Of a stretch of 64,000 bases of DNA, positions 7,218 to 19,086 are shown in pieces. The DNA lies in assembly GCF_022179725.1 (NCBI RefSeq), contig NZ_BPRC01000014.1, positions 1-64,000 of the forward strand, read 5' to 3'. Within the stretch, counting starts at the first letter, position 1, and each line of letters opens with the position of its first letter. The position numbers and the translations under genes are program-made. Below the pieces are notes generated by a model, which saw only the letters and a list, made by a program, of their open reading frames with translations, did no database searches and was not told the DNA's origin. Source of the stretch: Methylorubrum aminovorans. GTDB lineage: Bacteria > Pseudomonadota > Alphaproteobacteria > Rhizobiales > Beijerinckiaceae.

Positions 7218-9325
7218 CGTGCTGGTACTCCCGTTGGAAAGCCGTAGGTGATGCCGGCCAGCAGCGTCAGGCGCGGCTGCGGGCTGGTGAAGATGTCGGC
7301 TGCCGTCGCGGAGACCGACGAGCCGAAATTGAAGATGCTTTCGCTGGTGCGGTCGCCAGGATACCAGGTCGCTTGACCGTATGTGGTCCAGCCGCTCGCG
7401 TGAAGGTAGGCGAGCCGGCCGCTCACCCGCGGATAGGGCGAGGAGCGCAAGCCCCCGTCCTCGGTCAGCGGTTTGGCGCCGGTATACGTGAGGTACGCCG
7501 CGCCGGTCAGGCGGCCGGGGCCGAGCGAGGCCGGCGCGCCGACGTCGAACTCGGCGCCCACGGTGGCGAGGAAGGCCGGCACGTTGGGGACGAAGATCGA
7601 CGGCGCCCCGTTGAGCAGTCGGGCGGAGACGCCCGAGTAGTTGGCGAAGACGGCGACCCGGTCGAGGCCCTCGCGGTAGGCGAGGATTTTCGCCTCGATC
7701 TCGAAGCCGTCGCGACGGGACTTGCCGAGGTTCTGCACGGGAAGGCCGGGGGCCGGCTGGAACGCCTCGTTGGCGATGTCGGTGAAGAACACGGTGCTGA
7801 GCAGGCTGACGCGGTCGAACACGAGTCGGCCGCCGCCCTCCGTGCTCTCGATGGTGAGCGGGGTGAGGCGCGGATTGCCCGTCAACTCGCTCGACGCGGA
7901 CGGGCTGCGGAAGCCCTGGCCGTAATTGGCGAACAGCTCCAGCCAGTCGAAGGGCGTGAGCGCCGCCCCGCCCTTGGGGGAGACGACGTTGGGGCTGACC
8001 CTGGGCGAGAGGGCGGAGTCGAGGTTATTGCGCACGTCGTAGAAGAACTGGTCGAAGCGGGCGCCGCCGGTCAGCTTCAACCAGGGCGTCGGCTTGACCT
8101 GCACCTGCGCATAGGCCGCGAGGTTGTGCTGGAGGATGCCGAGATCGAGGCTGCGCGCGGTGAAGCCGCGCGCGACCGAGGGGCCGGTGTTCACGTCGAG
8201 CGCGTCCGTGCGCCAGTCGCCGCCAACGAGGATTTGGGCAGGCACGGCATCGAACAGGCTGGTCGTCCAGACCTTGCGCAGGCGCCCGCCGACGGTCTCG
8301 CGCTCCTCGACCTGTCCGCGCTGGCCGGCTCCGAAATCAGAGAAACGGCTGAACACGTCGTGGCTGGCGTAGAGGAGTGCCGACAGCGCGTCGTCGGGCC
8401 CGCCGTTGACGTAGTTGGCCACGAAGGTCTGCAGGGTCTTGCCGCCGCCATCGGTGGGGTTGGCCGCCGCGCGCGGCGAGACGAGGCCGGCCCGCACGCG
8501 GTCGCGCTCCAGATAGCCCGGCTGCCCGAAGCCCGTGCCGTACATCTGCACCCGCAGCGACAGGCTGGAGCCGAGATCAAGGGGAATCGTGACCTTGTTG
8601 AAGGCGTTGTAGCGCCCGAGATCACCGTTCTCGCGATAGCCGCCCGTGCCGTAGCCCTCGTAGGCGAGGAAAGGCTGGATGCCGGGGCTGAGCTGGCTGA
8701 AGGTGGCGAGGCCGCGCGCCATGCCGAAGGAGCCGCCCGATACGCCCAGCGTCGAGAACGGCTCGGCCCGCTTGGTGTCGATGAAGATCGCACCGCCGAG
8801 ATTGGCATCGCCCGCCTCGACCGAGAACGGCCCGCGCACGATGCTGATGGAGGCGATGGTCTCGGGAATCAGCGAGTTGAGATCGATGTAGTTCGGGGTG
8901 TGGATCGAGGAGACCTCGTTGATCGGCACGCCATCGATGAAGACGGCCACGTCGCGGCCGTGCTCGGCATCGCTGAAGCCGCGCAAAGCGATGCCGTAGC
9001 CGACGCCGCCCTGGCCGTAATTCGAGACATCGAAACCGGCCACCGGACGGAAGAGGTCGCCGTAGCTCTGCACCGGCAGGCGAGCGATCTCTGTAGCATC
9101 GATCACCGTGGTGTTGCCCGGCAGGGCCGAGACCGAGGGGGACAGGGCGGCCTTCAGGCTCGGGGGCGGGCCGGAGATCGTCGTCACCGGACTCGTCGGT
9201 GCGGATTGCGCCGTGACTTGCAATTCCTCCAGCTCCACCGCGGCCGGATCGAGCGCGTGACCGGGGAGCGTGGTGCAGCCGAGGGCGCCGACCGATGCGA
9301 GCAGGCGCGTCAGGAGCGGCGACAT
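7214..9325 (-). CDS. TonB-dependent outer-membrane receptor
   Basis: A 703-residue protein: signal peptide (1-24, cleavage near GHA-LD), a TonB-box-like LEELQVTA segment, a plug domain (about 70-190, with GNTTVIDATEIARLPVQSYG, LRGFSD, FIDGVPINE, RGPFSVEAGDANLGG), and a 22-strand-type barrel ending in the short C-terminal strand LLAGITYGFP. It is the first gene of a two-gene unit with the DUF4198 protein. No riboswitch or clear Fur box was found upstream, so the ligand must be inferred from the partner; a divalent metal complex is likeliest. Confidence 0.85.
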   Translation of the reverse strand: MSPLLTRLLASVGALGCTTLPGHALDPAAVELEELQVTAQSAPTSPVTTISGPPPSLKAALSPSVSALPGNTTVIDATEIARLPVQSYGDLFRPVAGFDVSNYGQGGVGYGIALRGFSDAEHGRDVAVFIDGVPINEVSSIHTPNYIDLNSLIPETIASISIVRGPFSVEAGDANLGGAIFIDTKRAEPFSTLGVSGGSFGMARGLATFSQLSPGIQPFLAYEGYGTGGYRENGDLGRYNAFNKVTIPLDLGSSLSLRVQMYGTGFGQPGYLERDRVRAGLVSPRAAANPTDGGGKTLQTFVANYVNGGPDDALSALLYASHDVFSRFSDFGAGQRGQVEERETVGGRLRKVWTTSLFDAVPAQILVGGDWRTDALDVNTGPSVARGFTARSLDLGILQHNLAAYAQVQVKPTPWLKLTGGARFDQFFYDVRNNLDSALSPRVSPNVVSPKGGAALTPFDWLELFANYGQGFRSPSASSELTGNPRLTPLTIESTEGGGRLVFDRVSLLSTVFFTDIANEAFQPAPGLPVQNLGKSRRDGFEIEAKILAYREGLDRVAVFANYSGVSARLLNGAPSIFVPNVPAFLATVGAEFDVGAPASLGPGRLTGAAYLTYTGAKPLTEDGGLRSSPYPRVSGRLAYLHASGWTTYGQATWYPGDRTSESIFNFGSSVSATAADIFTSPQPRLTLLAGITYGFPTGVPAR

Positions 9326-9540
9326 CGTGCAACCCGGGGCTCAGGTCATCCGAGCCGTACTAGATCGCAAATAGTCGGTATGCACAAGTCAGAAGTTTTT
9401 CATACACCCGCTTGGGCAAAGCGAGGGTCGACCTAACAATTGCTGGTCGAGAACCAACGACGAGGACGCCAATCCATCCCGATGAAGACCGCCGCGATGA
9501 TCGGTCCGCTTCACGAAACGGACGGAGCCGGCTCATCGCC

Positions 9541-12500
9541 TTAGGCCGCAGCCTCGTTGCGCGGCTCCTGCATCGATGCGAGCGGCGCCTCCAGGCGGCA
9601 GATGAGGCCGGCCGGCGCGTAGGTGAGCTTGACCTCGCCGCCGACCTCAGCGGCGAAGCTGCGCTCGATCAGGCGCGAGCCGAAGCCGCGGCGCGAGGGC
9701 TGGGTCAGGATCGGCGGCCCGCCCTGCTCGGACCATGTCAGGCAGAAGCGGGGTGTCTCGCCCTCGTGCACCACGTGCCACCGCAGATCGACACATCCCG
9801 CCTCGTTCGAGAGGGCGCCGTACTTGGCGGCGTTGGTGGCCAGCTCGTGCAGGGCGAGCGCCAGCGAGAGCGCCGCCCTGGCTCCGAGGAGCACACCCGG
9901 CCCGCTTGCACGGATGCGCGCCGTGGCCGCGCCGCGGTGGACCGCCAGGGCCCCTTCTACGACCTCGAGGATCGGCGCCTCGGTCCAGCTCGACCGGGTC
10001 AGGATGTCGTGGGCGCGGCCAAGCGAGATCAGGCGCGCGGCGAAGGCCTCTCGGGCGGCCTCCGGGTCCGAGGCGTTGCGGAAGGTCTGGCTGGCGATCG
10101 CCTGGACCAGGGCGAGCGTGTTCTTGACCCGGTGCTGCAGTTCGCCGGTGAGCAAGCGCTGGTGCTCCTCGGCCCGCTTCCGCTCGCTGATGTCGAACAT
10201 CGCCCCGATCATCCGCACCGCCGTGCCGTGGCCATCGCGGATGACGTAGCCCCGGTCGAGGATATCGGCGTAGCTGCCGTCCGCGCGCAGGAAGCGATAC
10301 TCGTCGCTCCAGGCGGTGCCGGTCCCATCGATGACGGCGTGGATGGAGGTGTCGATTCGCGCCCGGTCGTCGGGATGGATGTGGGCGATCCACCAATCGC
10401 CGGTCGGATCGACTGCCTCCGGCGGATAGCCATGGGCGACCGTCAGCGCCTCGTTCCAGAGGACGTGGTTCGTGGCGAGGTTCCAGTCCCAGATCGCATC
10501 GTTGGTGGCACGCGCCGCGAGACGGTAGCGCTCCTCGGTCTCGCGCAGAACCTGCTCGGCGCGCCGGCTCTGCGTGACGTCGCGCGCGGTGCCGATGAAG
10601 CGCACGGCGCGGCCGTCGGCGGAGAAGGCCTGACCCTTGGCGGCGACCCAGCGCTCGACGCCGTCCTCCAATCCAATGGTCCGGTACACGATGTCGTAGC
10701 GGCCGCTGCCGGCCGGATCGAGGGCGGCCTGAACGGCCGCATCGACCCAATCCCTGTCATCCGGATGCAGCCCCGCCAGGAAGACCGCGTAGCTGACGGG
10801 CGCCTCCGGCCGCAGGCCGAACAGGGCGCGGGTCCGTGCATCCCATTCGAGCGTGTCGGTGACGAGGTCGTAGTCGAAGATGCCGGTCCCGGTGGCCTCG
10901 ACGGCGAGGTAGAGTTGCTCCTGCGCCTTGCGCAGATCCTCCTCGGCCTGGCGGCGGTCGTGGATCTCGCTGTTGCTGCCGAGCCAGCCCACCACCGGGC
11001 CGCCCGCGTCCCGCAACGGCTCGGCCCGGATTAGGAACCAGCGATAGGTCCCGTCGTGGCGGCGCAGGCGCGCCTCGGTGTCGTAGACGATCTCACGGCT
11101 ACGCGCCGTGTCCCAGGCCCGAAGCAGACCTTCGAGGTCGTCCGGGTGGATCGCCTCGCCCCAGCCGAGCGGCAGCGCCTGTTCCGGCGTCTGGCCGGTA
11201 TAGGCGTACCAGCGGTCGTTCAGGTAACTGAGGCTGCCGTCCGGATTGCCGAACCAGATGATTGCCGGAGCCAGTTCGGTGAGCGCCTCGAAGCGCTCCT
11301 CGGCGGTCTTGCGCTCGTGGATGTCGAGGGTGGTGCCGATCCAGCTCCTCAGATGGCCCGCCTCGTCGCGCACCGGCCGCGCCCGCGACAGGAACCAGCG
11401 ATACTGCCCGTCGGCCCGACGGAGTGGGAACTCGACCTCGTAAGGGCCCTTGCTCCGCGCCGCCGAGAGCCACGCCTCGCGAACGCGCTCGCGGTGATCG
11501 GGGTGGATCACCCCCATCCAGCTCGCCTCGCCGGTCTCGCCGGGAGGCAGCCCCGTGTAATCGTACCAGTAGGCGTTGCAGTAGGTGATGTTGCCGGCGT
11601 CGTCGCCGAACCACACCACCTGCGGGCTGACCTCGACCAGGGAGCGGTAGCGCATCTCGCTGTCCCGCAGCGCGGCTTCCGAGGCGCGCGGCCCGGTGCG
11701 GTCGCGCAGGATCTTGAGGTAGCCGATGAGGGCGCCGCCCTCGGCGGTCAGCGGCATCATCTCGCCCGAGGCCCAGAAGCGGGTTCCGTCCCGGCGGATG
11801 TGCCAGCGCTCGTTCGGCGCGCTGCCGTTCTCCCTCGCCAGGCGCATCTCGACCTCGGGCCGGCCCTCCGCGCGATCCTCCGGCGTGAAGAACGCGTCGA
11901 TCGCCTGCCCCAGCATCTCGGCCTCGGTCCAGCCGAGGATGCGCTCGGCGCCCGTGTTCCAGCGGGTGACGCGGCCGCCGGAATCGGTCGCCACGATCGC
12001 GTAGTCGGTGGCGCTGTCGAGAATGCGCTCGTGCAGCAGGCGCTGCTCCGCCTGCTCCCGGAGCGCGCGGCGCAGTTCCATCTGCGCCATGGCCTGGCGG
12101 GCGAGCCGCATCAGGCCGCGGCGCTGCCGCTCCGAGAGTTCGCGCGGCCGGGTGTCGAGGACGCAGACGGTGCCGATCGGCTGCCCCTCGGCAGTCTTCA
12201 GAAGGGCGCCGGCGTAGAAGCGCAGGCCGGGCTCGCCGCTGACGAGCGGATTGCCGGCAAAGCGCGGATCGTGCGTCGCGTCCGGCACGTAGAGGAAGTC
12301 GTTGTGCAGGATGGCCTGCTGGCAGAAGGAGGTCTCGAGCGGCGTCTCGCGCACGCCGAGGCCGACCTCCGCCTTGAAGAACTGCCGCCCGTCGCCGACG
12401 AGGTTGACCACCGCGATCGGGGCCTCGCACAGTTCAGCGGCGGCCTCCGCGATTTCGTCGAAATCCTGCTCGCGCGGCGTGTCGAGCAACCGGTAACGGT

Positions 12501-12552
12501 CCAGGGCGCGAAGGCGTGCGGCCTCTCGCTCGCTCGTCGGGGCGGGGTTCAT
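9541..12552 (-). CDS. GAF/multi-PAS sensor kinase of the HWE family
   Basis: A 1003-residue protein without membrane segments. Residues about 10-165 are a GAF domain (RYRLLDTPREQDFD, FYAGALLKTAEGQPIGTVCV), followed by about five PAS/PAC units up to residue 790 (WNTGAERILGW; YCNAYWYDYTG; YLNDRWYAYTG; FDYDLVTDTLEWD; WNLATNHVLWNEA). The kinase part starts at the H-box LQHRVKNTLALVQ (His about 807), with an HELATNAAKYGAL N-box and WSEQGGP, the signature residues of HWE kinases. There is no receiver domain. It is divergent from another large kinase with 411 bp between. In Methylobacterium such kinases can feed the PhyR general stress response; that link is inference. Confidence 0.9.
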   Translation of the reverse strand: MNPAPTSEREAARLRALDRYRLLDTPREQDFDEIAEAAAELCEAPIAVVNLVGDGRQFFKAEVGLGVRETPLETSFCQQAILHNDFLYVPDATHDPRFAGNPLVSGEPGLRFYAGALLKTAEGQPIGTVCVLDTRPRELSERQRRGLMRLARQAMAQMELRRALREQAEQRLLHERILDSATDYAIVATDSGGRVTRWNTGAERILGWTEAEMLGQAIDAFFTPEDRAEGRPEVEMRLARENGSAPNERWHIRRDGTRFWASGEMMPLTAEGGALIGYLKILRDRTGPRASEAALRDSEMRYRSLVEVSPQVVWFGDDAGNITYCNAYWYDYTGLPPGETGEASWMGVIHPDHRERVREAWLSAARSKGPYEVEFPLRRADGQYRWFLSRARPVRDEAGHLRSWIGTTLDIHERKTAEERFEALTELAPAIIWFGNPDGSLSYLNDRWYAYTGQTPEQALPLGWGEAIHPDDLEGLLRAWDTARSREIVYDTEARLRRHDGTYRWFLIRAEPLRDAGGPVVGWLGSNSEIHDRRQAEEDLRKAQEQLYLAVEATGTGIFDYDLVTDTLEWDARTRALFGLRPEAPVSYAVFLAGLHPDDRDWVDAAVQAALDPAGSGRYDIVYRTIGLEDGVERWVAAKGQAFSADGRAVRFIGTARDVTQSRRAEQVLRETEERYRLAARATNDAIWDWNLATNHVLWNEALTVAHGYPPEAVDPTGDWWIAHIHPDDRARIDTSIHAVIDGTGTAWSDEYRFLRADGSYADILDRGYVIRDGHGTAVRMIGAMFDISERKRAEEHQRLLTGELQHRVKNTLALVQAIASQTFRNASDPEAAREAFAARLISLGRAHDILTRSSWTEAPILEVVEGALAVHRGAATARIRASGPGVLLGARAALSLALALHELATNAAKYGALSNEAGCVDLRWHVVHEGETPRFCLTWSEQGGPPILTQPSRRGFGSRLIERSFAAEVGGEVKLTYAPAGLICRLEAPLASMQEPRNEAAA

Positions 12553-12963
12553 CGTTCAGACAGGCTTGGGGGCACCGGATTGTTCCACCATGCGAGGCCG
12601 GCTCAGGCGAAAGTGAGGCCGATCGAACGGCGATAGCGGCGCGTCAACGGACGGACGGCGTCGAGGGCGCCCGCCCTGCCGTCACACTTTCTTGCTGCCA
12701 ACTCTCTTGCTGCATTGAGCGGCAACCGGTGGCCGACCACCCCGGTTACAATCGACGAGGTACTGAAACGGCGCAGGCCGAAAGGCTCGCCCGCAATGAA
12801 TCGACAGGTTATCCCACCGCCATGCTTGGCCTTCCCTCTCGAAACCTGCCGCACCCGACGGGCGCGGTTCGACCGACCCTGACCGGGCGGAGGGCCATCA
12901 CCGGGCACGACGCCGTGGATGGGTTGGCCCGTGGTGGTGTTCAGGCCGCAGGCGTGCCGCGTC
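12553..12963. other. Intergenic region between divergent sensor kinases
   Basis: Must contain both promoters. I see no gene and no clear operator. An in-frame ATG at 12919 could extend the plus-strand kinase by 15 residues. Confidence 0.4.
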
Positions 12964-15450
<2,487 letters not shown>

Positions 15451-15521
15451 AGCGGGGCGCGAGGCGACCGCCGCCGCCCCGCTGGTCCGTCCGCACCCGC
15501 TCGACCGGCAGCCTGCCGGGA

Positions 15522-16151
15522 TCAGGCCCCCGTCGGACCGGTGGCCCCGCCGGGCGGCTGCGGGCTGCTGCCGATATCCGGGGCCGCCGTGCCGTCCGCA
15601 GCGGAAGACGCGGCTGGCTCTGCGCTTCCGGGCATCGACACCTCCGGTCCCGACAAAGCCGCCTGGAGCCGGCTTTCCTGCTCTGGCGAGAGCGAGGAGC
15701 GGATCACGCACCCCCGGAACTGCTTCATCTCCGCGAGGACCTTCTCCGGCTGCGCCTTGCGCACGAGGATGAACAGGGCCGAGGTGTTCGGCTGAACGGC
15801 CTCGGCGACGGAGCGGATGAAATCGTCGTTGATGCCGTAATCGGCGAGCTTGCCCGATAGGGCCCCTGCTCCCGCCCCGAGCGCCGCCCCCGTGGCGAGG
15901 CCGAGCAGCGGGTTCAGGAAGAGGAGGCCGACCAGCGAGCCCCACATCGCGCCCCAGATGCCGCCGGAGGCCGCTCCCGCCCCGATCAGATCGACGCTCT
16001 GCTTGAGCCGCAGCTTGCCGTCCGGGCTCCGCACGGCGACGACCGCATCCTCCAGATCAATCAGATACTCGGTCTGCAGGCGTGCCAACTCGTTCAGGGC
16101 GCTGTCCGCTTGTTGCGGATCCTCGAATCCAATCACCACAAGCTCGGCCAT
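15522..16151 (-). CDS. DUF1269 membrane-associated protein
   Basis: A 209-residue protein. It begins MAELVVIGFEDPQQADSALN, the standard start of DUF1269 proteins. A central Gly/Ala-rich hydrophobic hairpin (about 55-100: GAASGGIWGAMWGSLVGLLF and LLGLATGAALGAGAGALSG) resembles glycine-zipper membrane segments. A ferredoxin-like second half follows (DDFIRSVAEAVQPNTSALFI). The last 40 residues are a Pro/Ala/Ser-rich tail, longer than usual. An AGGAGGAAT ribosome site precedes the ATG. Function is unknown; family members are often stress-induced. Confidence 0.75.
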   Translation of the reverse strand: MAELVVIGFEDPQQADSALNELARLQTEYLIDLEDAVVAVRSPDGKLRLKQSVDLIGAGAASGGIWGAMWGSLVGLLFLNPLLGLATGAALGAGAGALSGKLADYGINDDFIRSVAEAVQPNTSALFILVRKAQPEKVLAEMKQFRGCVIRSSLSPEQESRLQAALSGPEVSMPGSAEPAASSAADGTAAPDIGSSPQPPGGATGPTGA

Positions 16152-16745
16152 TCATTCCTCCTCGATGAAGACGGTGCGACGGGTGTCGTGGGCCGTGGCA
16201 CGGTCAGGGTGGCGAACCGAACCCGCCGGTTCTCGCCAAGCGCGGGAGAATGGCGGGCACGCTGTTACGGGCGCACGGAGGCAAGCCTCCGGGCGCCCGC
16301 CGAAACTTGAGCGCGGCGGGCACGCCGTGGGATCTGATCGTCTTCCGGCGTCGCGCACCGTCGGGAGACAGGTCACCGAAGTGATGACAGCACATGGTCA
16401 CTCTTCCATGCCGCAACCGGCAAAACGCCTCGATCACTCCAACGGATCTTCAGACAACAGCCTACTCTGAAGCAAGCTTTTGCTTTAATAATCGATAAAT
16501 TAGTTCTTCGCCAAAACTTGAGAGCCGATTCCCAACCCTACCTCACAAATCGGCAGCATCAATTGATCTGCCTCATTGGAAGACGCAGCCCACGGGCCGA
16601 GATGAGGCTCCGGCCGGGAGCCGAGGTTTCACCCGTGCGTCGAGCAGGCATTCGTCCGAAAGCCATGCCTGCGACGGCGAACCGATGACCGCCTGATCCG
16701 CTGCGCCGGAACAACGACACCGTCCGCTTTCCTCGGAGACGCGCA
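16152..16745. other. Gene-free stretch upstream of oleate hydratase
   Basis: About 590 bp. The first 300 bp is GC-rich with no credible gene. Around 16465-16520 it turns AT-rich and contains an AAGCAA/TTGCTT inverted repeat (about 16471-16488), a reasonable place for the promoter and operator of the downstream gene. No named regulator site recognised. Confidence 0.4.
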
Positions 16746-18713
16746 ATGGCTGGGGCCCATCCAGGCGAAGAAGGCCGCGATTTTACCGTCGAGGCGGATG
16801 CATCGGCAGCCTATTGGCACCATCGGCCCGACAACACGCTTCCGCCCCCGGACATGATGGGCGCCTACATGCGCAACCGCCCCGTGCCGGGTCAGCGGGT
16901 GGAGGGGCGCAAGGCCTGGATCATCGGCAGCGGCATCGCCGGCCTCGCCGCCGCCTTCTACATGATCCGCGACGGCGGCATGAAGGGCGAGGACATCACC
17001 ATCCTCGACGCCTTGAGCGTCGAGGGCGGCTCCCTCGACGGCGCCGGCAATCCGCAGGACGGCTACATCATCCGCGGCGGTCGCGAGATGAACTGGAATT
17101 ACGACAACCTCTGGGACATGTTCCAAGATATTCAGGCGCTGGAACTGCCCGAGGGCTACAGCGTCCTCGACGAGTACCGGCTCGTCAACGACCGTGACCC
17201 CAATTACTCCAAGGCGCGGCTCATGCACCAGCAGGGGCAGGTCCGCGACTTCTCGAGGTTTGGCCTCACGAAATCCCAGCAATGGGAGCTGATCCGGCTG
17301 CTACTCAAGCGCAAGGAAGATCTCGACGACATCACGATCGAGCAATATTTCAGCCCCGGATTCCTCGAGACCAATTTCTGGTTTCTCTGGCGCTCCATGT
17401 TCGCGTTCGAGAATTGGCAGAGCCTCCTCGAAATGAAGCTCTACATGCACCGCTTCCTCGACGCGATCGACGGACTGACGGACATGTCGGCGCTCGTCTT
17501 CCCGAAATACAATCAGTACGACAGCTTCGTCCGCCCGCTGGTGAACCACCTTCAGGCCCGCGGGGTGAAGGTGCGGTTCGGCGCGCGGGCCACCGATCTC
17601 GCGATGCGCGTCGAGGGCGAGACGCGGACGGTCACGGGCATCCACATCCGGGCGGACGGCAAGGATGAGGTCATCCCGGTCGCGGCCGGGGACGTGGTCT
17701 TCGCCCTGACGGGCTCAATGACCGAGGGCACGGCCTGCGGTGACATGGACCATGCGCCGATCCTCGAACGCGGCCGGCACGATCCGGGCGAGGACAGCGA
17801 TTGGACGCTGTGGAAGAACTTGGCCGAGACGTCGCCGATCTTCGGTAAACCCGTAAAATTCTACGGCGATACCGAGAAATCGATGTGGGAATCGGTGACG
17901 CTGACCTGCGAACCGTCGCCCCTCGTCGAGCGCTTGAAGGAGCTGGCGGTCAACGATCCCTATTCGGGCAAGACCGTGACGGGCGGGATCATCACCTTCA
18001 CGGACTCGAACTGGGTCCTGAGCGTCACCTGCAACCGTCAGCCGCATTTCCCTGAACAGCCCAAGGATGTGCTGGTCCTCTGGGCCTACGCGTTGCTGAT
18101 GGACAAGGACGGGAATCATGTCCGCAAGCCGATGCCGGCCTGTACCGGCCGGGAGATCCTGAACGAACTCTGCTTCCATCTCGGGATTGCCGATCAGAGC
18201 GAGGCGGTTGCGGCCAAGACGAAAGTGCGCCTCGCGCTCATGCCGTACATCACGGCGATGTTCATGCCCCGCGCCGCGGGCGACCGGCCGCATGTGGTGC
18301 CGAAGGGCTGCACGAATCTGGGCCTGATGGGCCAGTTCGTCGAAACCGCGAACGACATCATCTTTACGATGGACAGCTCGATCCGAACCGCTCGCATAGC
18401 TGTCTATACGCTGCTCGACCTGAAGAAGCAGGTGCCGGATATCAGCCCGGTCCAGTACGACATCCGCAACCTCCTCAAGGCCGCGCGCGCACTCAACAAC
18501 AACGAACCCTTTCCCGGCGAACGCCTGCTGCATCGCTTGCTCGGGCGAACCTACTACGCGCATATCCTGCCGCCCCTGCCGGACCTCGAAGGGCCGCCCC
18601 GCGGATCGGCTCAGCTCGAAATGAAGCATCTGCTCAGCATGCGGCGTCAGGCCCTGAACGCCATCAGCACATCCTTCGAGCAGATCCGAGGGCACGTCCG
18701 ACCTCCCAGATGA
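16746..18713 (+). CDS. ohyA: Oleate hydratase (FAD-dependent, MCRA family)
   Basis: A 655-residue protein. Oleate hydratases add water across the cis-9 double bond of unsaturated fatty acids, giving 10-hydroxy acids, with FAD as structural cofactor. The dinucleotide motif IIGSGIAGLAAAFYMIRDGG is at about residues 59-78, followed by the family blocks GGSLDGAGNPQDGY, RGGREMNWNYDNLWD, a catalytic-loop GREMNW segment, FAFENWQSLLEMKLYMHRF, YNQYDSFVRPL, SNWVLSVTCNRQPHF and the C-terminal NLGLMGQFVE. Length fits the bacterial family. It stands alone with its own long upstream region. In soil bacteria such enzymes detoxify free unsaturated fatty acids; that role here is inference. Confidence 0.93.
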   Translation: MAGAHPGEEGRDFTVEADASAAYWHHRPDNTLPPPDMMGAYMRNRPVPGQRVEGRKAWIIGSGIAGLAAAFYMIRDGGMKGEDITILDALSVEGGSLDGAGNPQDGYIIRGGREMNWNYDNLWDMFQDIQALELPEGYSVLDEYRLVNDRDPNYSKARLMHQQGQVRDFSRFGLTKSQQWELIRLLLKRKEDLDDITIEQYFSPGFLETNFWFLWRSMFAFENWQSLLEMKLYMHRFLDAIDGLTDMSALVFPKYNQYDSFVRPLVNHLQARGVKVRFGARATDLAMRVEGETRTVTGIHIRADGKDEVIPVAAGDVVFALTGSMTEGTACGDMDHAPILERGRHDPGEDSDWTLWKNLAETSPIFGKPVKFYGDTEKSMWESVTLTCEPSPLVERLKELAVNDPYSGKTVTGGIITFTDSNWVLSVTCNRQPHFPEQPKDVLVLWAYALLMDKDGNHVRKPMPACTGREILNELCFHLGIADQSEAVAAKTKVRLALMPYITAMFMPRAAGDRPHVVPKGCTNLGLMGQFVETANDIIFTMDSSIRTARIAVYTLLDLKKQVPDISPVQYDIRNLLKAARALNNNEPFPGERLLHRLLGRTYYAHILPPLPDLEGPPRGSAQLEMKHLLSMRRQALNAISTSFEQIRGHVRPPR

Positions 18714-19086
18714 TTGAGGCCGCCCATGATACAGGCCAAAATATTTATATCGTCATTTCACCAATAATCACAAAATATTTCATATCGATACGTCTATTTC
18801 TATGATTTGGAGAGCCACGAATTCAGTCAGAAGCAAAGTGCCAGATCCGGCCGGCCTCTGGGCGATGCGCAACCAGCGCGCGATCCCATCACAGTCCAGG
18901 GCTCGCCCGGCCCAAAGTCCGCTCCGGTTTTACCCCTGCCCGACCACGATCTCGCCCCAGAATCGCCGAGTGCCGCCGCACATTTGGTTAACGACAGATT
19001 GACCGGCGGCGAGGGCCTTGCGCCCGTGCCGACAGGTCGGTTCGGGGGCGAAGGCCGCTCCAGGACGGGATTTCGGGCGGCGCAGC
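18714..19086. other. Intergenic region before the DUF2778 gene
   Basis: 18725-18805 is AT-rich (AATATTTATATCG, CAAAATATTTCAT) and likely promoter-bearing; the rest is GC-rich without a credible gene. An in-frame ATG at 19018 could extend the downstream protein by 23 residues, but ATG 19087 fits its membrane anchor better. Confidence 0.4.

Noticed and set aside
7148..9436. Very long plus-strand open frame (about 760 codons) opposite the TonB receptor
   Set aside because: It is the antisense shadow of a clear TonB receptor in GC-rich DNA: Arg/Ala/Glu/Gly-rich, no domain. The minus-strand frame carries all the known motifs.
9412..12636. Two long plus-strand open frames opposite the HWE kinase
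   Set aside because: Antisense shadows produced by high GC content; the opposite strand shows GAF, PAS and HWE motifs.
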